Source: an uncultured Bacilli bacterium
GTDB lineage: Bacteria; Bacillota_I; Bacilli_A; RF39; UBA660
Assembly: GCA_944371325.1 (NCBI GenBank)
Contig: CALVXO010000001.1
Coordinates: 62,001-126,000 of the forward strand
Length of the DNA: 64,000 bases
Direction of reading: 5' to 3'
In this document: positions 50,530 through 60,115 of the stretch, piece by piece
Layout: every line of letters begins with the position of its first letter
Numbering within the stretch: the stretch's first letter is position 1
Position numbers and translations under genes: made by a program
Notes under the pieces: model-generated
The model's input: only the letters and a program-made list of their open reading frames with translations
Databases searched by the model: none
Told to the model about the DNA's origin: nothing

Positions 50530-52417
50530 ATCTTTTTTTACTTGACATTACTAAATTAGCGTCTTTAACTAACGAAATTGGACCTTCTGGTATTCTATGA
50601 ACATTTGGGAAAACTTCACCCATACTTCTTAGCATTTGTTCATATTCTTTATTTAATCTTCCATTTTTATAATCTTGTCTACGGTTATTTTTCCAAACTC
50701 CTATTTTTATATCATTATACATGTCTTTTTGAGTTATATCTAAATATGAAACACCAGTTTCATTCATATATTCTTTAATTAAGTTTATCATCTCTTCAAA
50801 CGAAAAAATTTTTCTTTTTTCTTCAAACGTTTCGCCTAATTCTCTTAACACTTTTTCTTGATCTTTGCTTAGTTTTCCTTGCTTGTAATCACTTCTTTTC
50901 CCACTAATCCAAACTCCTATTTTTATCTTTTTATAAGTGGTTTTTTGCATTATATCAGAATATTTTTCTCCAGTTATTTTTAAATATTCTTTAATTAAAG
51001 ATATCATTTCTTCAAATGACAAATCTTTTCTTTTTTCTTCAAATGTTTCTCCTAATTCTCTTAATAGTCTTATTTGTTCTTGATTTAATTTACCATATTT
51101 ATAATCTTGTCTGCGATTACGTATCCAAGTACTTATATTTATTTTATTATAAACATCTGTCGAATTTATTTCATCATACTTTTTACCTGTTTGTTTCATA
51201 AATTCTTTAATTAAATTTATCATTTCTTCAAATGATAAATCTTTTCTTTTTTCTTCAAATGTTTCTCCTAATTCTCTTAATAATTTTATTTGTTCTTGAT
51301 TTAATTTACCATATTTATAATCTTGTCTACGATTACGTATCCAAATACTTATATTCACTTTATTATAAACATCCGTTGAATTTATTTCATCATATTTTTT
51401 ACCTGTTTGTTTCATAAATTCTTTAATTAAATTTATCGTTTCTTCAAATGATAAATATCTTCTTTTTTCTTCAAATGTTTCACCTAAATTTCTTAATATT
51501 TTTTCTTGATCTTTGCTTAATTTGCCTTTTTTATAATCTAATCTTTTAGTTTTTATCCATGACCCAATTTTTATAGATTTATAAATATCACGGGCTTTAA
51601 TTTTAATATACGGAGTATCTGTTTGTTTCATATATTCTTTTATTAATAATACCATTTCTTCAAATGACAATATAGGTTGATACATAAAATCTATTTGTTT
51701 TAATATTCCTATTATATCTTTTTGATATTCATGAATTCTTATTTTTTCTTTTAATATAGAAGGTATTCTTTTATCATCATATCCACTATAACCTAATTTT
51801 TTTAACATTTCTTCTCTTATATAAAATAAGTATTCATAGCTATCAACATTTTTTACAATATCGATTATAATTCTAATATCATTATTTTCTGTTAGAATTT
51901 GATCTAATTTATGTAATTCATCTTCATAAAAATCTACTGTTCTTAAAATTATTATTCCATCAAAATTTAATTTTTGTAGTTCTTCTTGTGATGTATTTGC
52001 TAAAAATAATAATTGTATTTTGTCAGTTGAATTCTGTAATTGTTCGTTATTAATACTTCCATCTAATATATAACTATCTATTTTTCCTAAATTTTGAAAC
52101 CATCTTAATACTTCATTTTGACTTTCATGTGCATGGTTTATATCTTTACAAATTATTAAATATTTACCTGCTTTTTTTGATAAATATTTTTGTATTATAT
52201 CTTCTATACTTTCAGAATTTAACATATAAAGTTTAGCTTGGTTAATTAATTTATTTAAATATTGTCTTTTCTTCTGATCACGTATTTTTTTTATTAAAAG
52301 TTCTTTTTTAACGATTTCATTCATCAATAAATATGAGAAACTAATAAAAATTGGAAGAGATAAAAAATTCCTATCTAAATCTATTTCATTAATTTGTTTT
52401 TTTTCTAAACTTTGCAT
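50528..52417 (-). CDS. Helicase-associated-domain repeat protein with orphan helicase C-like half
   Basis: The 629-residue protein has a helical N-terminus, then a segment (about 85-165) like the second half of a superfamily 2 helicase (YLIICKDINHAHESQNEVL, KIQLLFLANTSQEELQKLNF, DGIIILRTVDF), but no DEAD/Walker half. Residues 250-609 are five tandem units of exactly 72 residues, each shaped SFEEM-INLIKE...W-I-x-x-R-R-x-DYK-x-GKL...LLRELGETFEEKR, matching helicase-associated (HA) domains with their conserved Trp and R-x-x-Y-x-x-G-x-L. It is likely a nucleic-acid-binding protein, perhaps a shortened mobile-element helicase. It has its own terminator. Confidence 0.78.
   Translation of the reverse strand: MQSLEKKQINEIDLDRNFLSLPIFISFSYLLMNEIVKKELLIKKIRDQKKRQYLNKLINQAKLYMLNSESIEDIIQKYLSKKAGKYLIICKDINHAHESQNEVLRWFQNLGKIDSYILDGSINNEQLQNSTDKIQLLFLANTSQEELQKLNFDGIIILRTVDFYEDELHKLDQILTENNDIRIIIDIVKNVDSYEYLFYIREEMLKKLGYSGYDDKRIPSILKEKIRIHEYQKDIIGILKQIDFMYQPILSFEEMVLLIKEYMKQTDTPYIKIKARDIYKSIKIGSWIKTKRLDYKKGKLSKDQEKILRNLGETFEEKRRYLSFEETINLIKEFMKQTGKKYDEINSTDVYNKVNISIWIRNRRQDYKYGKLNQEQIKLLRELGETFEEKRKDLSFEEMINLIKEFMKQTGKKYDEINSTDVYNKINISTWIRNRRQDYKYGKLNQEQIRLLRELGETFEEKRKDLSFEEMISLIKEYLKITGEKYSDIMQKTTYKKIKIGVWISGKRSDYKQGKLSKDQEKVLRELGETFEEKRKIFSFEEMINLIKEYMNETGVSYLDITQKDMYNDIKIGVWKNNRRQDYKNGRLNKEYEQMLRSMGEVFPNVHRIPEGPISLVKDANLVMSSKKR
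50591..51670 (-). repeat. Five tandem 216-base coding repeats
   Basis: The units lie at 51670-51455, 51454-51239, 51238-51023, 51022-50807 and 50806-50591. Units 2 and 3 differ at only about four of 72 residues and are nearly identical in DNA; units 1, 4 and 5 are more divergent. This points to a recent internal duplication. Confidence 0.88.
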
Positions 52418-52494
52418 ATAAAATCACCTATTATTTACATTGTATATATAAATTATATCATATATTTTGATATTACTCTAATTTATTTATAAAG

Positions 52495-52529
52495 CAAATA
52501 AAAAGTTAAGATTCATCGCTTAACTTTTT
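52495..52529 (-). terminator. Intrinsic terminator of nifJ
   Basis: Read leftward, AAAAAGTTAAG (52529-52519) pairs with CTTAACTTTTT (52510-52500) around an eight-base loop, followed by ATTTG. The nifJ stop codon (52506-52508) lies in the stem. Confidence 0.75.
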
Positions 52530-55500
52530 ATAATATTCATAAGTTTTTATAGCATTTTCTTTGTTTAATTTTAATAATTCATCTGCCTCATTATTAACTT
52601 TATTTAATATTGTATATCTTGTTTGTTTAGTTAAAAAATCTTCATAAAGATTGAAATCAGGATTACAATCTAAACTAAATTTAGTTAGTGGATTTCTTCT
52701 AAATAATGGAAAATAGCCACATTTTACTGCTTGTTTTTCCATATCAATACTATTTACCATACCACCTTTAATTCCATGTGAGATACAAGGAGCATAAGCA
52801 ATTATAATAGCCGGTCCATTGTAACTATTAGCCTCATTAAATACTTTAATCAATTGCATTGGATTTGCTGCTAAAGATACTTGAGCTACATAAACATTAG
52901 GATATGTCATCATCATACGAGCTAAATCTTTTTTATTTGTTTGTTTACCAGAACTCGCAAATAAAGCAACACTTCCCATTGGCGTAGCTTTGCTTGCTTG
53001 ACCACCAGTATTAGAATATACTTGAGTATCAAGTACTAATATTTTAATGTTTTCACCACTTGCTAAAACATGATCAATACCAGAAAATCCTATATCATAA
53101 GCCCAACCATCGCCACCGATAGTCCAAATGTTTCTTTTAACAATGTAATCTTTATAAGGTAATAATTCTTTATATTTATTAAAATCAATACTATCATAAT
53201 ATTTTTTAGTTATATTATAATCATTAATATTATTAATATATTCATCAAATTCTTTATACTTACTCATAATATTAACTATTTTTTGTTTGTTAATTTTATC
53301 TGCTTGTAAGAAACCAAAACCATATTCAGCATTATCTTCAAATAATGAACTAGCCCAAGGTACAGTATAAGGAGTAGATGGTGCACTAGCTCCATATATT
53401 GAAGAACATCCTGTTGCATTAGCAATTACCATACTATCACCAAATAATTGTGTTAACAATTTAATATAAGCAGTTTGCCCGCATCCCGCACATGCTCCAC
53501 TAAATTCAAACTTAGGTTGTTTAAACTGTGTATTTTTAACATTGTTTAAATTATTTTCTTTACAAGTTATATTTTTAGATAAATAGTCAAATACTTTTTG
53601 TTCTTCTTCAACATTTATCATTTCTTTAAATTCTAAAGCTTTATCTTTAGCTAAACATGATTTTATACATAATCCACACCCTGTACAATCTTTAACACTT
53701 ATTCCAATAATATATTTATCAATACATCTTTCTTTAATATAATCTGGTGCCTTTTCATATTCTTCATCTGATAATTGGTAAGGTCTAATTACTCCATGAG
53801 GACATACAAATGAACACATATTACATTTTATACAGTTACTACTTATCCATTTAGGTACGAAATCAGAAATACATCTTTTTTCATCTTTACTAGTTCCTGC
53901 TTTAAATGTTCCATCTGGCATATCTTTAAAACTAGATACTTTTAATTCATCACCTTTACGATGACGCATTGCTAAATAAACATCAACATATTTAGGCCTT
54001 TCTTCATATTCATAATTACCATCTAATTTAATTTCTTTTAAATACTTAATAGCATTATCAATTGTAAATATATTAGCTTTAACGATTTCTTCACTTTTTA
54101 AACCAAATCTATTTTTAATATCATCTTTTAACTGATTAATAATATCATCATTTAATAGATTAGATAAATATAGTATTACTACTTCCATAATAGTACTTAT
54201 CTTATTTTTAATTCCAGCTTTTGAAGCTAATTCATATGCATTAATAATATAAAATTTAATATTTTTATTTTTAATTATATATTTAACATCATCAGGTAAA
54301 AAATCAATTACTTCTTTTTCAGATTTAACAGTATTTAAAACAAAAATACCATTATCTTCTATTTTATTTAATATTTCATAGTCATCTAAATAAGTATCTT
54401 TTGTAACCACTATTAAAGATGGATGCTCTACATAATAAGTTGACTTTATTTTTTTATCACTAAATCTCAAATGACAATTAGTTACTCCTCCTGATTTTTT
54501 AGAATCATATTGAAAATATCCTTGAACATATTTATTAGTATTTTTACCTACTAACTTAATTAATGATTTAGAAGCACTTACCATACCATCAGAACCATAA
54601 CCATAAACTAACATTTCTAAACTATTATTTAATTTATAATCAGATTCTTTTAAACTTAAGTTAGTAACATCATCATCAATTCCAATAGTAAAATTATTTA
54701 TAGGATTATCTAGCATATCATATATTGATTTAATTTGAGCAGGTGTTGTATTTTTACTTGATAATCCATATCTTCCACCCACAACACTAATATTTTTATC
54801 TTTTAATACATTTACAACATCTAAATATAATGGTTCATTATTAAACTCTTTAGTTCTATCTATTACAGCAATTTTTTCAACTGTATCAGGTAAAACATTT
54901 AAAAAGAATTTACTTGAAAATGGACGATATAAATGAACTTCAATTAAACCATATTCTTTTAAATCATCTATTACTTCTTTTATAGTTTCACAAACTGATC
55001 CCATTGCCACAATAACTTTTTTAGCATTCTTGCTTCCATAATAATTGAATGGTTTATAATTACTATTAGTTATTTTATTAATTTTTTCCATATAATTATT
55101 AACAATATCAGGAACTATATCATAATATTTATTTCTTATTTCAGTTGCTTGAAAATAAACATCATCACTTTGATTAGTTCCATAAGTTTTAGGATTATTT
55201 GGATTAATAGCCTTAGATCTAAACTCATTTAACTTATCATAATTAATTAAATTTTTGACATCATCACTCTCTAAAATATCTATCTTTTGTAATTCATGAG
55301 AAGTTCTAAATCCATCAAAAAAATGCATAAATGGTAAACTTGATTCAATTGCTGCTAAATGGGCAACTACACCTAAATAATTTGCATCACACACATTACT
55401 AGAAGCTAACATATTAAATCCTGTTGCTCTAGTAGCATAAACATCTTGATGGTCACCCAAAATTGATAATGCATGGGTAGATAAACTACGAGCTGCTACA

Positions 55501-55823
55501 TGCATAACACAAGGTAACATTTCCCCTGCTATTTTATACATATTAGGTATCATCAATAATAATCCTTGACTTGCTGTAAAAGTACTTGTTAAAATACCTG
55601 CTCTAAGTAATCCATGAACTAACCCACTAGCACCAGCTTCACTTTGCATTTCAATTACTTTTACTTTATCTCCAAATATATTAGTTAATCCTTTATTAGA
55701 CCATTCATCCATATGTTCCGCCATTGGACTTGATGGTGTAATTGGATAAATACCTGCTGCTTCAGTAAATAAATAAGCAGCATTACTACAAGCTTCATTT
55801 CCGTCAATAATAACTTTTTTCAA
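52506..55823 (-). CDS. nifJ: Pyruvate:ferredoxin (flavodoxin) oxidoreductase
   Basis: PFOR converts pyruvate and CoA to acetyl-CoA, CO2 and reduced ferredoxin in anaerobic metabolism. The single-chain protein of about 1105 residues has the N-terminal domain DGNEACSNAAYLFTEAAGIYPITPSSPMAEH, CoA and linker domains, two 4Fe-4S motifs (CIKCNMCSFVCPHG near 680, CTGCGLCIKSC near 735), and a thiamine-diphosphate domain with CAGCGQTAYIKLL near 815 and GGDGWAYDIGFSGIDH near 945. The start is probably TTG 55821-55823, six bases after AAGGTG; the in-frame GTG at 55832 is inside that site. It is a single-gene unit diverging from a lipoprotein gene. Confidence 0.95.
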   Translation of the reverse strand: MKKVIIDGNEACSNAAYLFTEAAGIYPITPSSPMAEHMDEWSNKGLTNIFGDKVKVIEMQSEAGASGLVHGLLRAGILTSTFTASQGLLLMIPNMYKIAGEMLPCVMHVAARSLSTHALSILGDHQDVYATRATGFNMLASSNVCDANYLGVVAHLAAIESSLPFMHFFDGFRTSHELQKIDILESDDVKNLINYDKLNEFRSKAINPNNPKTYGTNQSDDVYFQATEIRNKYYDIVPDIVNNYMEKINKITNSNYKPFNYYGSKNAKKVIVAMGSVCETIKEVIDDLKEYGLIEVHLYRPFSSKFFLNVLPDTVEKIAVIDRTKEFNNEPLYLDVVNVLKDKNISVVGGRYGLSSKNTTPAQIKSIYDMLDNPINNFTIGIDDDVTNLSLKESDYKLNNSLEMLVYGYGSDGMVSASKSLIKLVGKNTNKYVQGYFQYDSKKSGGVTNCHLRFSDKKIKSTYYVEHPSLIVVTKDTYLDDYEILNKIEDNGIFVLNTVKSEKEVIDFLPDDVKYIIKNKNIKFYIINAYELASKAGIKNKISTIMEVVILYLSNLLNDDIINQLKDDIKNRFGLKSEEIVKANIFTIDNAIKYLKEIKLDGNYEYEERPKYVDVYLAMRHRKGDELKVSSFKDMPDGTFKAGTSKDEKRCISDFVPKWISSNCIKCNMCSFVCPHGVIRPYQLSDEEYEKAPDYIKERCIDKYIIGISVKDCTGCGLCIKSCLAKDKALEFKEMINVEEEQKVFDYLSKNITCKENNLNNVKNTQFKQPKFEFSGACAGCGQTAYIKLLTQLFGDSMVIANATGCSSIYGASAPSTPYTVPWASSLFEDNAEYGFGFLQADKINKQKIVNIMSKYKEFDEYINNINDYNITKKYYDSIDFNKYKELLPYKDYIVKRNIWTIGGDGWAYDIGFSGIDHVLASGENIKILVLDTQVYSNTGGQASKATPMGSVALFASSGKQTNKKDLARMMMTYPNVYVAQVSLAANPMQLIKVFNEANSYNGPAIIIAYAPCISHGIKGGMVNSIDMEKQAVKCGYFPLFRRNPLTKFSLDCNPDFNLYEDFLTKQTRYTILNKVNNEADELLKLNKENAIKTYEYYKKLSDES

Positions 55824-55854
55824 TTTAATCACCTTTATTAATTATATCATAAAT

Positions 55855-55882
55855 TTGATTTTTTTTATTAAATTGATATAAT
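55855..55882 (+). promoter_or_regulatory. Promoter of the lipoprotein gene
   Basis: TTGATT (55855-55860) and TATAAT (55877-55882) are 16 bases apart, with AGGTGATG ahead of the ATG at 55902. Confidence 0.6.
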
Positions 55883-55901
55883 ATTTCTAGGTGATGATAA
55901 T

Positions 55902-56678
55902 ATGAAATTTAAAATAATTAATACAAAAAAATTAATATGCGTTTTATTGTCAGGTTTTATTATTATTTCTATGACAGGGTGTTCAAAGACCGATTCTAGT
56001 TTAAATAACTCTTATAATCAAGGTAATGAAGCTGAAACAGAATCTAAAGAAGATAATCTAGGTAATAGTCAAAATAACGATGTTATAATAGACTCTAAAG
56101 AAAATAATCAAAATAATAGTTCAAGTGAAATTGAAAATAATAATACAAAAAATAGCACAGTAAATTATTCTAATAAAGATAAAACGGCTATTCAAACATT
56201 TAATAATTTAAATGATGAAATAGATAACATCTTAAAAAATGAAAATGTAGAAAATGCTAAAGACAAAGCAAAAGGAACATTCATTACAATAGTTGATTTC
56301 ATTTTTTATGATAGTGAAATAAATGGTGTAACCTTTGACGAATTAACCGATTCAGGAAAACAAAAAGTTTTAGAAATAGCTAATAAAATTGATACAAAAA
56401 TTGAAAATAAATTTCCTAATTATAAAGATACTATATCAGATACAGCAAAAGAAGCCTTTAATAAAGCAAGTGAATTAATTAAAAAAGGTTCATATAATTT
56501 AAGTGAGTTTTCTAAAGAAAAATTAGGTGAAGATAATTATAATGCTATTATTAATGCTAAAGATGAATTTATAGATTATACAAAACAAGCTATTGATATC
56601 ATTGGAGATGTTGGTAGTAGTGTGTTTGAAAGTGGTAAAGAATATATTAAAAATTGGTATGAAAATTTAAAAAAATAA
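55902..56678 (+). CDS. Predicted lipoprotein of unknown function
   Basis: The 258-residue product has a lipoprotein signal peptide with lipobox SMTGC (Cys at residue 27). It is followed by about 60 Asn/Ser/Glu-rich residues that form a flexible linker and then a helical domain of about 160 residues with amphipathic repeats (NLNDEIDNILKNENVENAKDK, EKLGEDNYNAIINAKDEFID). No enzyme motif is seen. It is anchored to the outer face of the membrane. It has its own promoter and shares a terminator with the PH-domain gene. Confidence 0.85.
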   Translation: MKFKIINTKKLICVLLSGFIIISMTGCSKTDSSLNNSYNQGNEAETESKEDNLGNSQNNDVIIDSKENNQNNSSSEIENNNTKNSTVNYSNKDKTAIQTFNNLNDEIDNILKNENVENAKDKAKGTFITIVDFIFYDSEINGVTFDELTDSGKQKVLEIANKIDTKIENKFPNYKDTISDTAKEAFNKASELIKKGSYNLSEFSKEKLGEDNYNAIINAKDEFIDYTKQAIDIIGDVGSSVFESGKEYIKNWYENLKK

Positions 56679-56706
56679 TTATGCTATTTAACATAATTAT
56701 TTTTTT
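56669..56706. terminator. Bidirectional terminator between convergent genes
   Basis: AAAAATAATTATG (56671-56683) pairs with CATAATTATTTTT (56692-56704). The stop codons of both convergent genes (56676-56678 and 56697-56699) are within the stem. Confidence 0.85.
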
Positions 56707-57080
56707 GTTATTTCAGTATATAATAATCTCAATTCCTTTTTATCATTAGGTTTCATTCTAGAAAAATCTAGTCTTATTTGATAACCACTATCAAATGAAA
56801 TCAACAATTTTGCACGATTTAACCCAAACATAACAGCACTTGTAGAAATAGAATCATAAGGTAAAATATGTATTTTTTTATTTCGAGTATAAGGAGTTAC
56901 ATCAAATAAAATCATTCTTTTATCAGTAAAAACTGCATGATCTCTAGAAGTTTTATAAGCCGCTAAAATATTTTCATCATCTAAAACATAATCTAAAACG
57001 TATTTAGGTAATTCACCAACTTCAATTTTTCTGTTAAAATTGAAGTATTTTGTTAATTCTTTAAATTTAATATATGCCAC
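56697..57080 (-). CDS. Bacterial PH-domain protein
   Basis: The 127-residue protein is made almost wholly of a bacterial PH (bPH) fold: YIKFKELTKYFNFNRKIE, YKTSRDHAVFTDKRMILFDV, KIHILPYDSISTSAV and KLLISFDSGYQIRLDFSRM. Function is unknown; related proteins may bind membranes or peptides. The longer reading (TTG at 57122) overlaps lepB. A GTG at 57078-57080 with AGGTG five bases upstream gives the family-like start (V)AYIKFKELTKYFNF and is preferred. It is the last gene of the division cluster. Confidence 0.8.
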   Translation of the reverse strand: MAYIKFKELTKYFNFNRKIEVGELPKYVLDYVLDDENILAAYKTSRDHAVFTDKRMILFDVTPYTRNKKIHILPYDSISTSAVMFGLNRAKLLISFDSGYQIRLDFSRMKPNDKKELRLLYTEITKK

Positions 57081-57088
57081 ACTATCAC

Positions 57089-57622
57089 CTACTTCACTAA
57101 TTTGAATCCACTTAATGGCCAAATTCTAATAAATACTTTGCCAATAATATCTTCTTTTTTTATTAAACCTACTTCTTTACTCCTGCTATCTAAAGAATTA
57201 CCCCTATTATCTCCTAATACCAAATACATATCATCTGGTATTACTTCATAACCTAAATCCTCCAAATTAAAATCTTCGGTAACTAAACCTTCAACTATAT
57301 TTTCTTTATAAGGATTACCATTTATATATAAAATATTATCTTTATAATAAATTGATTCTCCAGGTAACCCAATTACTCTTTTTATTAAATATTTACTTCC
57401 ATCATATTTAAGTGAAATAACATCATTCCTTTTAACATCAAATAAATGATAATGAAATTTATTTAATATTAGAACATCACCTTCGTTTAATGTTGGTTGC
57501 ATAGAAGGACCAACTACTTGCTGTAAAGTTACTACATATATAACAACTATTAAAACAACCAAAATAACAATTATATATCCTAACATATCTTTAAAAAACT
57601 CTTTTATTTCTCTAAAATCCAT
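57089..57622 (-). CDS. lepB: Signal peptidase I
   Basis: The 177-residue protein has one N-terminal membrane helix (about 13-33), the catalytic Ser in VGPSMQPTLNEGD near 42, the catalytic Lys in YLIKRVIGLPGE near 82, and GDNRGNSLDSR near 143. It cleaves signal peptides at the outer face of the membrane, for example of the secreted protein at 13743-16772. It sits between the PBP and PH-domain genes, an unusual link of protein export with the division cluster. Confidence 0.95.
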   Translation of the reverse strand: MDFREIKEFFKDMLGYIIVILVVLIVVIYVVTLQQVVGPSMQPTLNEGDVLILNKFHYHLFDVKRNDVISLKYDGSKYLIKRVIGLPGESIYYKDNILYINGNPYKENIVEGLVTEDFNLEDLGYEVIPDDMYLVLGDNRGNSLDSRSKEVGLIKKEDIIGKVFIRIWPLSGFKLVK

Positions 57623-57674
57623 TATAATCGCCTTCCATAAATATTATTACTAAATATGGCTAAAAAGTCAATAT

Positions 57675-59813
57675 TTATTCATCTTGTTTTAATATTAATT
57701 TTATTTTATCTGTTATATTCTCTCCCGCTTTAATACTTTGCTCAGTAACAAAACCATATCCTTCTATTTCATAATCAATATCTAGTAATTCAAGTAAAGA
57801 TACAGCTTCTATTCTTGAATAACCAATTAATGATGGCATTTTAATATTAGTATCATTAGTTAGTAAAAATATTTTATCATCAGTTACTAATGTAGTATTT
57901 TTAGGATACTGATCTATTATTTTATTACCATTTCCTAAAACAACTACATCTAATCCATCTAATTTTTTTAAAACATCTTCTTTATTTAGATTAGTGTAAT
58001 CTTTTATTTCATATGATGAGACATCACTATCATCTTTCTTTTCTGTAATCATCCCTTTATATTTAGCTATTGATTCTATTATTGATTGAGTCATTGTTTT
58101 AAGACCTATGTTAGAACCATTATTAGGTCTTTTAACAGATACAAATATTATTATTTCTGGATCATCTTTAGGGAACATTCCAGAAAAAGAATATAATTTG
58201 TCTAACCATCCTGTCAAATATCCTCCATTAACTGAATCATATATTTCAGCAGTTCCTGTTTTTCCTAAAACATCTAATCCATCAACCATATAAGCTGTAC
58301 CTATAGCCCCACCTTCAACATCATTTACCGCATTATACATAAGTTCTTTTATTTTATCTACTGTTGCTTGACTAACAATTCTATCACTTTTTTTAACCTG
58401 TCTTTCATAAGTTGTTTCACCATTTGTTACTATCTTACTTACAATATTTGGTTTAACCATATAGCCATCATTAGCAATTATACTTAAAGCTTGTAAATGT
58501 TGAATTGGAGTTGTTGTAATACCTTGCCCATAAGAAGCAGCTGCAACTTCAACGGGATAGTTAAACACTAAGCTTCCTGATAATTCCCTTGGTAATTCAA
58601 TACCTGTTGTATTTCCAAAACCATATTTTGTAAAGCAATCTTTCAAATCATCTTTAGTTAGAAAATTTTGCATAATATTAACAGTCGCTACGTTACTAGA
58701 CATTTCAAAGCCATAATCATATGTTATACTTCCCCAACCATATTTATTCCAATCATAAATCTTTGTTCCTTCTATATCAATAACACCAGAATCATATTTT
58801 TGATCTCCCTTATATGTTCCTTTTTCTATTGCACACATATAAGTAAATATTTTCATAACACTTCCTGGTTCATAAACGAACGATGTTAAAGGGTTTTCAT
58901 AATTAACTAAATTTAATTTATTTGGATCAAACGAAGGAGAAGCTGATGAAGCTAAAATGTCACCTGTTTTAGCATCCATAACATTAACAGTTACCCATTC
59001 AGGTTCATATTTATCAACCATTTCATTTAATTCTGCTTCTACTATTCTTTGAACGTTAGAATCAATTGTTAAATAAATGTCACTACCATCAACTGCATCA
59101 ACTTTATCTTCTTTTGTATCAGGAATTTTATATCCATATCGATCTTGTTGATAGCTTATATATCCATTAATTCCTTTTAATATTTCATCATATTTTACTT
59201 CAATACCTAATTCCCCTTCAATAACAACTTCTGTTTTTTTCACATCATCTACAACAACTTCTACTTCCTTTTTTTTAGCATAGCCAACTATATAAGAAGC
59301 AAAATCACCATTTGGATAATATCTTTTGTAACTTTCAATGAAATCTATGCCTGGTAAATTTAAATCTTCAATTTGTTTTTTTAATATTTCAGAAATACCT
59401 CTACCACCTGGGCCTAATTCAACTTGATATTTATCTTGATTTAATAATTCTAATAAAGTATCAACTTCCATATTTAATAAAGGAGATAACATTTCTGCCG
59501 TTCTTTGTTTATCTTTAACATGATATAAAGTTTCAGATGATCCAGTTCTACTTTCATCTAAATATGCTATTACAGTATAACTAGATACATCATTAGCCAA
59601 AATATCACCTTGTGAATCATAAATAGTACCACGTTTAGCATGCAAAGTAGAAGAATAAGTATTACGATTAGATGCAAATTCTTGCATATTTATTCCATAT
59701 ACATTAGGAGATAAAGAAAGATATAAATATTGTAAAAATAAGACAAAAATAAAAACAAGAAATATACAAAAAACTATCATGGGAGTTCTCCATTTAATAC
59801 TTCTTGTTTTCAT
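57675..59813 (-). CDS. Class B penicillin-binding protein (FtsI/SpoVD-like) with PASTA domains
   Basis: The 712-residue transpeptidase has an N-terminal membrane helix, a dimerisation domain with HAKRGTIYDSQGDILA near 53, and a transpeptidase domain with SVMK (in YEPGSVMKIFTY near 315), SSN (in EMSSNVATVN near 370) and KTGTAE near 518. Two PASTA-like repeats follow (about 600-712). It cross-links septal or side-wall peptidoglycan. Position directly behind ftsL suggests the septal role of PBP2B/FtsI. AGAGGTGA precedes the ATG. Confidence 0.94.
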   Translation of the reverse strand: MKTRSIKWRTPMIVFCIFLVFIFVLFLQYLYLSLSPNVYGINMQEFASNRNTYSSTLHAKRGTIYDSQGDILANDVSSYTVIAYLDESRTGSSETLYHVKDKQRTAEMLSPLLNMEVDTLLELLNQDKYQVELGPGGRGISEILKKQIEDLNLPGIDFIESYKRYYPNGDFASYIVGYAKKKEVEVVVDDVKKTEVVIEGELGIEVKYDEILKGINGYISYQQDRYGYKIPDTKEDKVDAVDGSDIYLTIDSNVQRIVEAELNEMVDKYEPEWVTVNVMDAKTGDILASSASPSFDPNKLNLVNYENPLTSFVYEPGSVMKIFTYMCAIEKGTYKGDQKYDSGVIDIEGTKIYDWNKYGWGSITYDYGFEMSSNVATVNIMQNFLTKDDLKDCFTKYGFGNTTGIELPRELSGSLVFNYPVEVAAASYGQGITTTPIQHLQALSIIANDGYMVKPNIVSKIVTNGETTYERQVKKSDRIVSQATVDKIKELMYNAVNDVEGGAIGTAYMVDGLDVLGKTGTAEIYDSVNGGYLTGWLDKLYSFSGMFPKDDPEIIIFVSVKRPNNGSNIGLKTMTQSIIESIAKYKGMITEKKDDSDVSSYEIKDYTNLNKEDVLKKLDGLDVVVLGNGNKIIDQYPKNTTLVTDDKIFLLTNDTNIKMPSLIGYSRIEAVSLLELLDIDYEIEGYGFVTEQSIKAGENITDKIKLILKQDE

Positions 59814-59824
59814 ATTATCACCTC

Positions 59825-60112
59825 TTAATCACCTATAACAACTATATTATCATTATTATACGCCAATCCTAAATCTTTTACAACTTTTGATACATTATCA
59901 AATGATGTTAATTCATTTACTTGCATAGTTAAACTTTCAACTGTTTTTTCTTCACTTGAAATTTCATATCTAATCTTTTCATTACTCATTTTGTAATTTC
60001 CAATACTAGCCCCAAAAAATATTTTAATAACTACAGCTAATGTAAAACATAATACACCACAAAAATATAATAATTTTTCTCCTTTAGTTATCCCTTTTTT
60101 CTTTCTTGCCAT
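59825..60112 (-). CDS. FtsL-like cell division protein
   Basis: The 95-residue protein is a small bitopic membrane protein: basic head (MARKKKGITKGEK), one membrane helix (about 14-34) and an extracellular coiled coil (NEKIRYEISSEEKTVESLT). This architecture and its place between rsmH and the PBP gene identify an FtsL-like protein; FtsL sequences themselves are weakly conserved. It would join the FtsQLB-type complex. It starts three bases after rsmH ends. Confidence 0.82.
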   Translation of the reverse strand: MARKKKGITKGEKLLYFCGVLCFTLAVVIKIFFGASIGNYKMSNEKIRYEISSEEKTVESLTMQVNELTSFDNVSKVVKDLGLAYNNDNIVVIGD

Positions 60113-60115
60113 AAT

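Noticed and set aside
51016-51417. Two similar rightward frames of 61 codons that look like a repeated small protein
   Set aside because: They are reverse-strand shadows of the near-identical repeat units 2 and 3 of the HA-repeat gene, and lack ribosome sites.
50591-51670. CRISPR array or intergenic satellite
   Set aside because: The 216-base repeats are in frame and coding, without spacers.
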